DNA of 64,000 nucleotides from Gautieria morchelliformis. Lineage: Eukaryota > Basidiomycota > Agaricomycetes > Gomphales > Gomphaceae. The stretch is from NCBI GenBank assembly GCA_015179125.1, contig WHVA01000070.1:124001-188000 (forward strand), in the 5' to 3' direction. The notes beneath the pieces were generated by a model. It did no database searches. It had not been told where the DNA came from and was given only the letters and a program-made list of their open reading frames with translations. The position numbers and the translations under genes were made by a program. Shown one piece after another: positions 20,501-30,255 of the stretch; position 1 is the first letter of the stretch; the number at the start of each line of letters is the position of its first letter.

Positions 20501-21485
20501 CTGGTAAATAGCCATCTTCATGGATTTTTCGAAGTATGTCCTCTTCGTGGAATCGGCGGGTGAGACCGCGACAATAAACTTTCAACACGATAACTCGTGG
20601 AAATCTGGTGCTCTTGGTGGCTATAGCTCCCAGCCCAACATACACCTGTTGTGAAAAACTCGAGCCATGGAAGTGGTCGAAGACAGAATATTCTGCGGTT
20701 TCATTATCACCTCGGACGGTGTATTTGAATGATGGCTCCAGGGCAGTGGCGGACGCCTTTGTCTTAGGCTCATCCGAGGATCTCTGAATGGGCTTCAAAT
20801 TTGTGAATTTGCACGGCTGTGTTTCGGCTCGAGATTCAGGGTAGTACACGGCATAAACATACCGAACCAGTGCATCATGGTCGTCATAGGAGTGATACGA
20901 CGAGACCGCCATACTGTCCGGAAGACACTGTAGGGTGAGAAATCCAGTTTTGTATGCCATTATAGCCGTATGGATAAAGCGATTGGGTTGATAGCGGTAT
21001 GTACACCAAACATAGCTTAGCAACGGGACAAGGTCATCTGTGTTCCCATCATCAGGCATCTCAGCTAACTTTATTTGGCCGACAGACAGGAGCTGGGACC
21101 AGTGCAAGGATGATAGCCAGTCTGGGAGGACATCCTTTTCCAGATAGTTTGTAACTTCTTCAGTGGTTGCCTCTACACCTACAATGTCTGGCACCTCTCC
21201 ATTGTCCGTGTCTTGGACAGAACTTGCTCGAATTATAAACATTATGAGCGAATTCTTATCAGTGAGAGCAGAGGTGAATGGCTTCTTGACATGCATGCGG
21301 TGGACAAAGCAACTTATCTCGGTAAGCAGCTTGGTGACAGGCTTGTAGAGCTTCTTTTCCGGTTTATTGACCTCCATGATGGTTTTTACATATGAGGAAC
21401 ATCTTTGAGAGGTTACAGTGTCCAACTTCAAACTTGTCGACTGTTGTGCCACTATCAGGTCTTCATTAACTACATTGAAAGCCAT
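17531..21485 (-). pseudogene. FunK1-type fungal protein kinase, split by a LINE
   Basis: The gene encodes a protein kinase of the fungus-specific FunK1 family (Pkinase_fungal), predicted to phosphorylate Ser/Thr; its substrates are unknown. From ATG 21485 the frame is open for over 380 codons. It includes VFDHFHGSSFSQQVYVGLG in the kinase N-lobe, and beyond a 46-nt intron (20326-20281) the catalytic loop LHRDISWANILI. A second intron (20138-20087) precedes VLLMDFDNAMII, the metal-binding Asp region. Further exons follow (about 19900-19500) with ESIFWVIVFFMVRANP and RWAKMLP. There a LINE interrupts the gene; EKLAGFSATLQELW continues on the far side at 17752. The short C-terminal exon may be near 17000 (PPAKRRCRL). 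One TGA near 19810 may be a true stop or lie in an intron. The LINE insertion should abolish the normal protein. Confidence 0.85.
17766..19487 (-). mobile_element. 5'-truncated Tad-like LINE inserted in the kinase gene
   Basis: The insert is bounded by a 13-bp target duplication GGGAAGCATCTTT (17753-17765 and 19488-19500) and ends in a poly-A tail, seen as T at 17763-17776 on the plus strand. It keeps only the 3' end of ORF2: the region after the reverse transcriptase core (RYYLAVAIPRMLYAAD), an RNase H domain (VKVYTDGSCIEGG, FEAELVGAAMGA, IAADNQAAMQ), and a C-terminal CCHC-type segment CPACQKAEETVYHYLFRC. The RNase H frame shifts near 18600 and again near 18430, so it is inactive. Precise removal of the insert would restore the kinase frame (KMLP then EKLAGF). 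Confidence 0.9.
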
Positions 21486-21580
21486 GGAAGTTATAGCTAT
21501 TATAATATGTTGGCGGAGGGCATTGGCCTTGCTTGATATTTTATGAGTTCCAGCATTATGTAAGTGGTGTTTGAGTAGAC

Positions 21581-21747
21581 TGTTGCGCGCAGGACTGAGT
21601 TCGAAGGGAAAAGTGATCGGATTACTATCTGCTCAGTGAGTATCTAACAGTACGTACCTGAGTTCGAAGGGAAAAGTGATAGGGTTTCCCTTCGAACTCA
21701 GACTACTATATTGGTCGACTGCGTCACGTGACCTCGCACGAGCAACA
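21581..21747 (-). mobile_element. 3' LTR of the copia element
   Basis: 167 bp with TG/CA ends. It contains a direct repeat of AGTTCGAAGGGAAAAGTGAT, and a strong hairpin in which CTGAGTTCGAAGGGAAA (21658-21674) pairs perfectly with TTTCCCTTCGAACTCAG (21685-21701) across a 10-nt loop. A CACGTG palindrome lies near the other end. Confidence 0.9.
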
Positions 21748-21769
21748 CACCCCCCTGACGTGGTCAACC

Positions 21770-24700
21770 TCAGAAGAGTCCCATGGCTCGTCTATGCTGT
21801 TCCACTGACTCGCGAGGCAGTGCTTTGGTCAGCAGATCCGCTGGCATATTATTCGTGGGTACGTAGCCGATCTGAATGACTTTATGAGCGACTTTCTCTC
21901 GCAGCCAGAAGTACCGGATATCCAGGTGTTTCATGCGTCCATGATGTTCGGGATTTTTGGCAACAGAGAGAGCAGACTGGTTGTCAATGAATAGGTGAGA
22001 CGGTCCTTTGACTTTTGCGTTAAGCTCATCTAATAGGCTCCGTAACCAGACGATCTCGGTTCCTGCCAGGACCGATGCAATGAATTCAGCCTCAGTTGTG
22101 GACAAGGTAACGATATTCTGCAATTTGCTGGCCCAGCTAACGGCTCCGGTTCCGATCTTTGTGAGGAATCCGGAGGTCGACCGACCGTTGTCCGGGTTTC
22201 CTCCATGGTCAGTGTCAGTCCATGTTTGGAATGACCTGGCTGATAGATCGGGCGCGTACATGAGTGCTAGGTCGATTGTCCCTTGTAGGTAGCGCAAGAG
22301 ATGTTTTACTGCCATCCAGTGCGTCGGGCCTGGGTTTGAGTTAAATCGTGCGAGGCATCCGACAGCGTAAGCGATATCCGGGCGAGTTGCGATAGCTAAG
22401 TAATTCAGCGCTCCAACCGCGTTTAGGTAGGGCACATGCTTCATTTCCTCCATCTCTTCCGGTGTTGATGGTCCCATGGCAGAGCTCAAATTCGGACCTG
22501 GGGCCATAGGTGTGAATACGGGTCGGCAATCCGACATCTGGAACCGATCAAGGAGTTCTTGAATATACTGCTTTTGTGAGAGCCTTAGTGTTTTCTGGGC
22601 GCGATCATACTCCACTTCTACGCCTAGTAGTGATGTTGTCAGGCCCAGATCCTTCGATTTGAAGATTTCGCTTAGTTTGCTTTTGACCTGGTCCAGTTCC
22701 GGCTTCGAGTCCGATACTAGGGTTAAATCATCGACGAAAACGGGTATGATGACCTTGGTGGTATCGCTCATCCAGATATAGACGCTTGGCGCAGATTGGA
22801 GCTGCTTGAATCCCATGCTCTCCAACGCAGTCCCAAGTCGTTCGTACCACAATCTTCCACTCTGCTTTAGTCCGTACAGTCCTCTCTTCAGTCTACATAC
22901 CCAGTCTGATCCCCCTTGATGATAGCCCTCCGGTTGCTGCATATATATTTTTGCATCATCGTCAAGTACTCCATTCAGGTAAGCGTTCGATATGTCTACA
23001 GATTCGATGTGTGCTTCCTGAAGTGCTCCCTGAGTTAATATTGTGCGCAGGGCTGCCCATCGTGTGGTAGGAGCGAAGACTTCGTCGTAGTCAATCCCTG
23101 GTCGTTGAGTATATCCCTTTGCTACCAGATGGCTCTTGTATTTATCTAGAGAGCCATCTGAATGGAGCTTGATTCGGAAGACCCACCAAGAGCCAATGGC
23201 TTTCTCTCCAGGCGGTAGTTTTACCAGTTCCCATGTCCCATTGTCCAGGAGGGCTTGGATTTCTGCATCTGTTGAGTTCTTCCACATTCATGCATCAGAG
23301 CGTCGCATTGCTTCGGCGAATGTTTTAGGTACACAATCATCTTTTATTGTCGCATTCAGTGCCGCTCTGATAACGCACGGTGAAATCATGTTTGTATCAG
23401 TGGTGTCTGATCCATCATAGATGAATTCTAGGGCCTGAATGACTGAAGCGTTGGCTGCTGCACCCCCCTCAGGGCCTGGCTCGTCATGATCGGGAGGGGG
23501 TCGAGGTCGGAGGAAGGGGTCGTGGAGGTGACGGTAATCGATGTGGGCGGTTGTCCTACTGGAGCGGCGGGGTGGTGGGTTAGGGTCGGCTGGTGGGTCA
23601 GGGTCAGCTGGATGGTCAGGGTCAGCTGGTGGGTCAGGGATGGCTGGAGGAGGATTTGGAGCAGCTGGCAGGTCAGGTACAGCCTGTGGGCCGGGATTCA
23701 CAGAGAGTTCAGCATCTTGGTCTGGCTGTCTTTCTGGTGGAGCTGCAATCTGGTCAGGAAGTAAAGTGGGTGGTAGAGATGATTCAATGGCATTTCTAGT
23801 CGTGGTGAGGCCTGGGAAATCGGATTCATCGAAGATGACGTCTCGAGATATGAGGATACGTTTTGTGATAGGGTCCAAGCAGCGCCAACCCTTATAACCG
23901 TCCTCAAAACCAAGGTAAATGCATTTGCGAGATCTGGGTTGCAGTCCTGTTCTCTCATCCTTTTGCACGTAGACATAGGCAGTGCATCCAAAAGTACGTA
24001 GCATCCCGAGGTTTGGTTTGTAGCCAAACCAGGCCTCATATGGGGTTTTGTATACAAGTGCGGAGGTTGGAGTGGCGTTGACGATCCGAACCAATATTTT
24101 CAGGGCTTCTCCCCACATCGACGCTGGTAGATGGGCTTGCTGTAGTAGTGCGACCGTCCCTTCAATGAGGGTTCGATTCGTCCGTTCTGAGATCCCGTTC
24201 TGCTGTGGTGTGCCCTTCGTAGTATGTTCGTGAAGTATACCTCGGTGCTGGAAATGCTGGTCCCACTTATGACCTATATATTTCCTGCCTTTGTCGTCTC
24301 TGAAACGCTTCACTCTCAAGTTTAACTGGTTTTCCGCTAGTGCTTCAAAGGCTCGGTAGGCATCGAATGCCTCATCCTTTGTCTTCAGGAGATAAACAGT
24401 CCTGCACCTCATGCAATCGTCCGTGAAAGTGATCCAGTATCGGTATCCTGATGGTGTGTGGACTGGGAGAGGCCCGTGTACGTCTGAGACAACGAGATCA
24501 AGCGGGCTGGATGCTCGGCTATCACTCCTCTTTGGAAATGGGTTGCGGTGTTGCTTTGCAGCAATACACGGTTCGCAGATATGGGGAATGGTTGCATCTG
24601 AATTTAAATGTATTCCGTTGACCATGCCACTCTCTAAAAGCTTCTCCAGCCGCGCCTGTCCGATGTGTGCTAGTCGTCTGTGCAATAATGGTCGGTCTAC

Positions 24701-25228
24701 AATGGGCGAAGAGGTGGTAAGAGCCAGTTCTTGATTTGGGATTGTGTTCCCAGTTAAGAATCCCGTCCCGTTCCGTACTGTGGCACAGAAGCGCAGTTTG
24801 TTATCCTGGATGAATGATATGCGGCTGTTCACAATGCAGACGGTGAAGTTATGGTGTGCGGTAAGGTGGAGGACCATGAGTAGGTTGTTTTGTAGCGCAG
24901 GTACGTGTAGAACTTGCGAGAACAAGATACTTTGCGCTGCTTTCCCATCAATGATGGGAGAAAATAGTACCTGCCCTCGCCCGGCTGAGTACACTATTTC
25001 ATTCATTGCCAGCCGGATGGGTACTCTGTAGTGCTCATAATTCCGTAGCCAATGACGGTGAGGGGTCATGTGGCTAGTGGCCCCTGTGTCCGTGTTCCAA
25101 CACAGGTCGGTGTCTCCGCTGGTTGGTGATGAGCGCAAGGGTCGTAGATTCGCATTTCTGGCGAGCTCCTCTGTGGTACCACCTGACATGCTCTCTTTCA
25201 CTCGCTTCGCATTCTGCCTCCTCGGCAA
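21770..25228 (-). pseudogene. Copia Pol polyprotein, one premature stop
   Basis: One reading frame covers protease, integrase, reverse transcriptase and RNase H in copia order. Protease: CWNTDTGATSHMT. Integrase: the zinc motif HRRLAHIGQARLEKL...CEPCIAAK, then catalytic VVSDVHGPL, FRDDKGRKY and TPQQNGISERTNRT (the DDE core). A Pro-rich linker follows (PADPDPPADPNPPP). Reverse transcriptase: VDISNAYLNG and the catalytic FVDDLTLVSD. RNase H: WTDTDHGGN, STTEAEF, DIRYFWLREKV, ending in ADLLTKAL. The frame is interrupted once, by TGA at 23288-23290 between RRSDA and MWKNST, which fits CGA to TGA. A related fragment at 57.1 kb reads DAPLW here. Otherwise it is intact, and the damage is minimal for an element of this size. 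Confidence 0.9.
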
Positions 25229-25707
25229 TCGTGTTTCCTCATTTCTTCATGTTGGTTTGAGTGGCATTTTTCCGCTGAGTGGCCTTGTCTTCTGCATACT
25301 GTGCATGCTGTAGTATTCCATTTTTCTCTGGACGTGGGTGGTGCTGCTGCTGGTGACATGAGGGACGCTTGTCGCTTCAGGTTTTCATTTCCTGTGGCGA
25401 CAGTGTTTCGATTGAGGTTGCTACTCTTTAGCTTTTTCCACATTTCAATGGGATTTTCCATGATGTTCTCGACGTGGGCGTATTGTATCGGAGCGAGGGA
25501 TTCGAGTATGATGCCAGCGGCCTCCTCCCTCTTCAGGAGCCATTTCTCGGCTTCTCTTGCATCCATCGGCCTTTCGAGGTCTTCGGTGACTATTTGCCAT
25601 GCGTCTACTGTTACGAGTTTCTCCTGCATTTCAGTTGCCCAGGTATCGTAATTCGTGCCCGTAAGTTTGATGCTTTTCGCGCGACCTTCAGTTTCCGATT
25701 TGGGCAT
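25198..25707 (-). CDS. Copia Gag-like protein (169 residues)
   Basis: From ATG 25707 the frame reads SIKLTGTNYDTWATEMQEKL, the start of UBN2/Gag-like domains of copia elements, then a helical region and a zinc-knuckle-like CTVCRRQGHSAEKC, with CCHC spacing. It ends at 25198. Pol is open in the -1 frame relative to gag and overlaps by about 30 nt. Most copia elements have a single gag-pol frame, so this is either a one-base deletion or a frameshift event near 25230-25250. I see no clear slippery heptamer. The helical domain is shorter than usual, so an internal deletion is possible. Confidence 0.75.
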   Translation of the reverse strand: MPKSETEGRAKSIKLTGTNYDTWATEMQEKLVTVDAWQIVTEDLERPMDAREAEKWLLKREEAAGIILESLAPIQYAHVENIMENPIEMWKKLKSSNLNRNTVATGNENLKRQASLMSPAAAPPTSREKWNTTACTVCRRQGHSAEKCHSNQHEEMRKHDCRGGRMRSE

Positions 25708-25738
25708 ACTGAGATTTTTTTTCTTCGATCATGGCGCG

Positions 25739-25750
25739 GGGCCCATAACC
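25739..25750 (-). other. Half-tRNA(iMet) primer-binding site
   Basis: Directly after the 5' LTR the minus strand reads GGTTATGGGCCC. Its complement GGGCCCATAACC is the anticodon arm of initiator tRNA-Met, with anticodon CAT. Drosophila copia is known to prime from an initiator tRNA-Met cleaved in the anticodon loop region, using this same kind of site. No 3'-CCA complement (TGG) is at the junction. Confidence 0.75.
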
Positions 25751-25917
25751 TGTTGTGTGCAGGACTGAGTTCAAAGGGAAAAGTGATCGGATTACTATCT
25801 GCTCAGTGAGTATCTAACAGTACGTACCTGAGTTCGAAGGGAAAAGTGATAGGGTTTCCCTTCGAACTCAGACTACTATATTGGTCGACTGCGTCACGTG
25901 ACCTCACACGAGCAACA
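25751..25917 (-). mobile_element. 5' LTR of the copia element
   Basis: 167 bp, the partner of 21581-21747, with the same internal direct repeat and 17-bp-stem hairpin. The four differences from the other LTR are at CpG sites (GCGCGC/GTGTGC, TTCGAA/TTCAAA, CTCGCA/CTCACA). Confidence 0.9.
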
Positions 25918-25922
25918 TAGAC

Positions 25923-26329
25923 ATGCGTGTCGTCTGAGAAGTAAGGAGGAAATCACCGCGTTTTAAGGGTTGGTAATTGTAGTCTGAGAACCTGCAAATT
26001 AGTCAGTTTATGTTGGTGCTCGGCAGAAGAGTAGGTGAGGTACACAGATCTTCAAATAGGTCTGACCAACCCTATGATGCGTGCACATTAGATACGCACG
26101 TCGTTGATCCTGCATCTGAGTGCATCACCTATTCAGATGTGTAAATACCCGAGTGAATCATATTGTAAGTGAGCCTCATTGTCAGATGCCGACTTTGCCG
26201 GAACGGCCTCGCACATATAGTCTACTTGGAGCACAGTGACCTACAGCCACACGTCCTGCTTGTAACAGGTAATTATATTCCAAACCAGTATGAGATAATT
26301 TAACCCACAGACATATATTAAAATAAAAT
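25923..26329. other. Intergenic, no gene recognised
   Basis: About 400 bp between the copia element and the WD40 fragment. Nothing recognisable. Confidence 0.4.
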
Positions 26330-27240
26330 TATTTGAAATCAACACGTGTCGTCATCGATCCATTACCAGAACGCGTCCATACCCCCACATCCTTTCTCTT
26401 CCGGCTTATATACCGGAAGAACGTGTAAGCAAGGATCGTGTCCAGCCAGGTCGCGAGGATGCCCACATTGACCTGTGCGTGAAGAACAAACACAATCAAT
26501 ACATCGCCACCCGCCACCCAAAGTCAGAAAAACAGCCACACACATTCTCGACAGTGTCCCTCGTCTCTATATCCCATATATGTGTCGTCTGTACATGTGT
26601 GCACACGTCAGCATCAGCGTCCGCATCATAGCAGCACCGCACCTTATCCCAGGACCAGACACGATAAGCTGCCCGTCGCCGGAAAAGTCAAGCGAATAGA
26701 TCTCCTGCTGGTGCCCCTCGAACACGTTGGGGATGGGTTTCTTTGCGACCTGCTAGACCTGGGAAAGCAGAAGAAAAAGAGGCAAAGTCAGCACCCATCA
26801 CCGCACCCCGCCCCCTCCCCCGCCCTCGCGAACATGTTGTGCCACTCATGTGTATCTGTTTATCCTCGGCACCCGTCACGAGGAGCTTCCCGCTGGGGCT
26901 AAATCACATGCTGCGGATATACATCGACCAACATCTCGAGTGAGGCAACAAAACCCCAAAACAAATATGAATCTGACCAACACCGCATCAGCCCAACCAC
27001 ACAGAAAGAGAGAAACAAAACTGCGGCACACCCTTGGTTCCACACCACGTCTTCGAGTTGTGCGATGGGCGGCGTGTGTGTGGACTCTGTGGGTCGGTCA
27101 GCATGCGGCATGGGAGGGCGAGGGACGCACCCTTCACTCGGTCACCCCCTTGTTCTTGCGCTGTCACAAGAACATGGTATCAATTGCCAACGCAGACTAC
27201 TGGTTGTTGAGCTGACTGCCTCTGAGGTAGGGATCGAGAG
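26330..27240 (-). pseudogene. Fragment of a Tup1-like WD40 corepressor gene
   Basis: Minus-strand exons encode YIRSM-stop-FSPSGKLLVTG and AEDKQIHM, then after a likely intron QVAKKPIPNVFEGHQQEIY and SLDFSGDGQLIVSG, then RRHIWDIETRDT. These are consecutive WD40 blades in the order and wording of the fungal general corepressor Tup1. Tup1 is a nuclear protein that, with Cyc8/Ssn6, represses transcription. One codon of the FSP strand is TGA (near 26902) and the blade between LIVSG and WDIET is damaged. Only about two to three of seven blades are present, and no N-terminal tetramerisation domain is seen. It is a decayed gene fragment, probably duplicated from a functional locus elsewhere. Confidence 0.65.
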
Positions 27241-27561
27241 TCGAGAAGGATGTTATTATAGGAGCCAGAAGCACACCACGAGTGGGTTGTGGTGGTAGGA
27301 GTGAAAGCGACGGAGTCTGAAACAAAATGAACTTACAAGTACAAGTAGTACTTAGTACTATTAGTATGGGCATCGCTGGTACATAAAAATATTTTCTAAG
27401 TTCATTTGGTGAATGTATAGCTCCCCGGATGCATTCTGGGTTGACCCCACATGGTCAAAGCACGTTTGAGAGCAAGCACTCGACCAATTGGCACTAAAGC
27501 TTGTCATCGAGGATGCCGGGTAACCACGATCCAATATCCTCGATCTGAGACACATGGGCGG
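27241..27561. other. No gene recognised
   Basis: About 320 bp before the hAT element. No motifs seen. Confidence 0.4.
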
Positions 27562-27569
27562 TTTGAATT

Positions 27570-28690
27570 TAGTGTTTTCCAAGTCCCGGCTAAAGCCCCG
27601 GCCTAGCCCGAGCCAGGCCGCTAAAAGACCGAGCCGGGCCGGGCCCAAGCCGTTATGGGGCCGGCTTTGAGGTCCCGTCCCTGGATCCAGACAGCCGGAG
27701 CCGGGCCCGAAAGCCGCGGCTTTTGGGCGCTTCTCAGGCAATGCTGGAGCCAGCTTTTTACCCAGAATAGACAGGTAGTTACATTTACTAATAAGTGAAA
27801 AAATCTGTGTCCGTCTTTCTCATCGCCCCCTATGCTTTTGCCCCGCATTTCCGACTGTGACAGCAGCGAAGAGGAGGTCATCGAGGTTGCCGGCCCGAAA
27901 CCATGGAAGCCCTTGAGGACGGGTTGTTGCAAACGGCTCACCAGGAATTAGACGTTATCAGTCGGGAGCAGGCGGCGGTCACAAACAACTTGTTGGCCAC
28001 TACTGCTTCCCAGGCCACCTGTGCTGCTGCATGCCTGGACGCTAAAGCGAGGGCCAACGCAGTCAGTGATCGGCTCACGGAGGAACTCGATAAGGTGCAC
28101 TGTGAGCGACTCCATGTCGCAGAGCTAACCGAGAAAGTAAATGTCAAATCCGCTGAACTTGACACTCTTGTGTCCGTCGCCAGGGCTGAACGCACCGAAG
28201 CTCGCCAATACCTCCAGAGGGCGCAAGCTCATGTGTCTCACTTCAGCTCAGCGGCAGAGGCGATAGGCCTCGTCCAAGGACAGATTGAATCCCACGAAAT
28301 ACAGGCGCAAGAAGGGCTTTATTTGGTAATGGAGCAGGAAAGAAACGATGCATTAGAAGAGGCATGGTCCGAGGCCCAGGCAACCTTTGCAGCACTTAGG
28401 AATGCACGCACGGCCTTCGAGAAGCTACGAGAGACAGAGCCGGAGTTGGATGGGGATGGTGAATGGGGCTTGGATTGCAGTGAAGATGAGGATGCAGACT
28501 TATAATTAAAATTGCTACTCTAGGTAGTCTACCAAATACATTGTGCTCTACATCGGTAAGACACCTCACCTACAGGCCGGGGCTTAAGCCGGGACGGGAC
28601 GGGGCCGGGCCGGGACTTTTGCATCGGTTCAGGCCCTGAAATCGAGTGAGCCGGGACTGACCAAGCCGGGCCCGAGCCTGGAAAACACTA
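27570..28690 (+). mobile_element. hAT element 1, non-autonomous, carries a coiled-coil ORF
   Basis: The terminal inverted repeats TAGTGTTTTCCAAG / CTGGAAAACACTA are flanked by the exact 8-bp duplication TTTGAATT (27562-27569 and 28691-28698), the hAT signature. The subterminal regions are rich in GGCCGGG/CCCGGCC words, likely transposase binding sites. Near 27832 a short frame (ATG, then PRISDCDSSEEE) resembles the start of the ORF in hAT element 2. The hAT catalytic and dimerisation domains are missing. The interior is taken up by a 200-codon ORF unlike a transposase. Confidence 0.9.
27903..28505 (+). CDS. 200-residue coiled-coil protein inside hAT element 1
   Basis: An intact ATG-to-TAA frame. 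The protein is predicted helical and heptad-like throughout (TEELDKVHCERLHVAELTEK, VARAERTEARQYLQRAQAHV), with an acidic C-terminus (DGDGEWGLDCSEDEDADL). No hAT transposase motif is present. The frame differs from the short transposase-like start upstream. Ala-rich helices and the acidic tail resemble small helical proteins encoded in many basidiomycete mobile elements, but I cannot name a family. Being open over 600 bp within a defined transposon suggests recent capture or selection. It could be a captured host exon. Confidence 0.6.
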   Translation: MEALEDGLLQTAHQELDVISREQAAVTNNLLATTASQATCAAACLDAKARANAVSDRLTEELDKVHCERLHVAELTEKVNVKSAELDTLVSVARAERTEARQYLQRAQAHVSHFSSAAEAIGLVQGQIESHEIQAQEGLYLVMEQERNDALEEAWSEAQATFAALRNARTAFEKLRETEPELDGDGEWGLDCSEDEDADL

Positions 28691-28698
28691 TTTGAATT

Positions 28699-29470
28699 GA
28701 TGTCACTCCCGGGTATTTGGACGTTCAGGCTGGCCGGCATCATCGTGGGATCTCATTACTAACTAGTACCCTGGTTTATGTAGTCCTAGCCCAAGTCATA
28801 TCGGATCGGGATACGTATTCCGACCGCAGCCACCAAGCCCTAAAACGCGGTGAATGGTGAATCCGACGTCACGCAAGTGTCACTCAAGTGACTCATGTCA
28901 CTTGACATCGTGAAAAAGGGTACTTAGGCGGCCTTGTACTACAGGCGAATTAGTCCAGCATGCAGTTGACAACCCTTTGTACAAGGCGGAAAGGCTTCAA
29001 TTGTTGTACTAATACTTAGTATCATTGCCGAATTACTCTACAGGATGAATTTTCCTCATCCGCATAAAGGCAGGCGCTTCCGGCAGAACCGTTGTCACGG
29101 TGCCTGGTACATAATATAACGCTGCAGCTTGCGTTTGACTGATGCCGCAATTGTACAACTGCATCGTTGCCGAAACAATGGCTGCTCATAGTTCTTTCCC
29201 ATCGGCCCTTTGCTATCGAAGCGCCCAGTGTTAACCACACGCGGGAAGGGAATCCTACGAATTCATCCAGCCTGCGCTTGACTTGGTAAGCCTCGCTATG
29301 GTACCGTTGTACTAACGGTGCCCCTACCGAACTGCCTAATCGAGCCCTCTGTAAAATCGCACACTCGATGGTCGTCGCGTCGCTGAACCCCCTCGTCTTT
29401 TCTAGACCACTGGCTTTATATCCGGAGCTACTGTCATACATCTGGACTACCAATCGGGCAGTTGGAATTC
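28699..29470. other. No gene recognised
   Basis: A minus-strand frame of 143 codons exists at 29022-29453, but its composition is unremarkable and it has no recognisable domain. I treat it as chance. Confidence 0.35.
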
Positions 29471-29474
29471 TACG

Positions 29475-30089
29475 ATGCCCAAAGTGTTTCGTTTCCTTCT
29501 GGATAAATCAATCAAGTTTCTTGCACAGCACAAGGAGTTGTCCTGCCTAATGAACACACCAGCTATAGACCGCCTCGGCCAGTTGTCCGAGCTCAAGATT
29601 TCATCGTCTAGACTGGCTGCTGACTCCCCTGGCAATTTTCCATCTCCATCTTCTGTATCAAGTATTGATCATTCAAACCAGGTTTCCCCTTCACCATCTA
29701 GTCTTGAGCTTGACCGTCCCAATCTGCTACACCCTGCATCAGCACGGGAGATTGGCTTTCCCAACCCATCACCTTCACCGTGTACATCAGATACTGACCG
29801 CCCCACGCGGTCTGATGATACCCCAATATTCCTGTTTACTTTGGACAAAGTTTCCCAAGTCAGGCTTTGCAAGCCCCTCAGAGTTGTCACCTCTGCAGTC
29901 ACCCGCAGTGACCAGCACCACAAAAAATTCCATGTGGTTGCTAATTGTCCATGGAAGGCCCGAACACAACCATTTAGTTCTCATGATGCACCATATATAT
30001 GGGCACTGTCGATGGCCAGTTGTGGTTTTGATGGACTAGCGCATTCATATGGCAGTCATCCATCAATACTCCTACTATACAGTATATAA
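29475..30089 (+). CDS. Hypothetical Ser/Pro-rich protein (204 residues)
   Basis: An open frame from ATG 29475. The first about 50 residues are helical (FLLDKSIKFLAQHKELSCL), followed by a Ser/Pro-rich linker. The second half is largely repeat S, also found at 4243-4392. Because its C-terminal part is a dispersed repeat, this may be a chance ORF or an element remnant. I do not recognise a family. Confidence 0.3.
   Translation: MPKVFRFLLDKSIKFLAQHKELSCLMNTPAIDRLGQLSELKISSSRLAADSPGNFPSPSSVSSIDHSNQVSPSPSSLELDRPNLLHPASAREIGFPNPSPSPCTSDTDRPTRSDDTPIFLFTLDKVSQVRLCKPLRVVTSAVTRSDQHHKKFHVVANCPWKARTQPFSSHDAPYIWALSMASCGFDGLAHSYGSHPSILLLYSI
29807..29948. repeat. Dispersed repeat S, copy 2 (142 bp)
   Basis: Nearly identical to 4243-4392 except for an 8-bp deletion relative to copy 1 and about a dozen substitutions. 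The two copies have different flanks on both sides. Confidence 0.85.
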
Positions 30090-30255
30090 TTTCACTCAGC
30101 AACTGTTTGACCGATAAATAATCACTCGGGCCTGCCGTTATCAATGTCTCGCACCATGTCCTCTCTGGTATGTAGCCTGCTCGTCGCATCATAGTATGTA
30201 CCCGTGTCGAACACGGATTGGTGGGATCGACATGGATGTACTTGCTAGGTGACCC

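Larger units (their letters stand above)
21581..25917 (-). mobile_element. Complete Ty1/copia retrotransposon with target duplication
   Basis: The element spans 4337 bp. Two 167-bp LTRs (TGTTG...CAACA) are flanked by the 5-bp duplication TAGAC at both ends (21576-21580 and 25918-25922). The LTRs differ at 4 of 167 positions, all C/T or G/A changes in CpG context, so the insertion is fairly recent. A half-tRNA primer site follows the 5' LTR and a polypurine tract (AGGGGGGTG) precedes the 3' LTR. Gag and Pol are both present, broken by a frame change and one nonsense codon. Its 3' LTR ends 95 bp upstream of the FunK1 start codon and points towards it. Confidence 0.95.

Noticed and set aside
21163..22292. 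Plus-strand frames opposite the FunK1 and copia genes
   Set aside because: No recognisable domains, and both opposite-strand genes have clear motif evidence.
23486..23897. Gly/Trp-rich plus-strand frames
   Set aside because: They are the antisense of the Pro/Asp-rich linker between copia integrase and reverse transcriptase.
29022..29453. 143-codon minus-strand frame as a gene
   Set aside because: No domain, no splice structure, unremarkable composition; cannot be supported.
29950..30240. DDE transposase piece continuing the mariner fragment
   Set aside because: I compared the minus-strand frame (RRAGYIPERTWCET) with fungal Tc1/mariner blocks and found no convincing catalytic motif.
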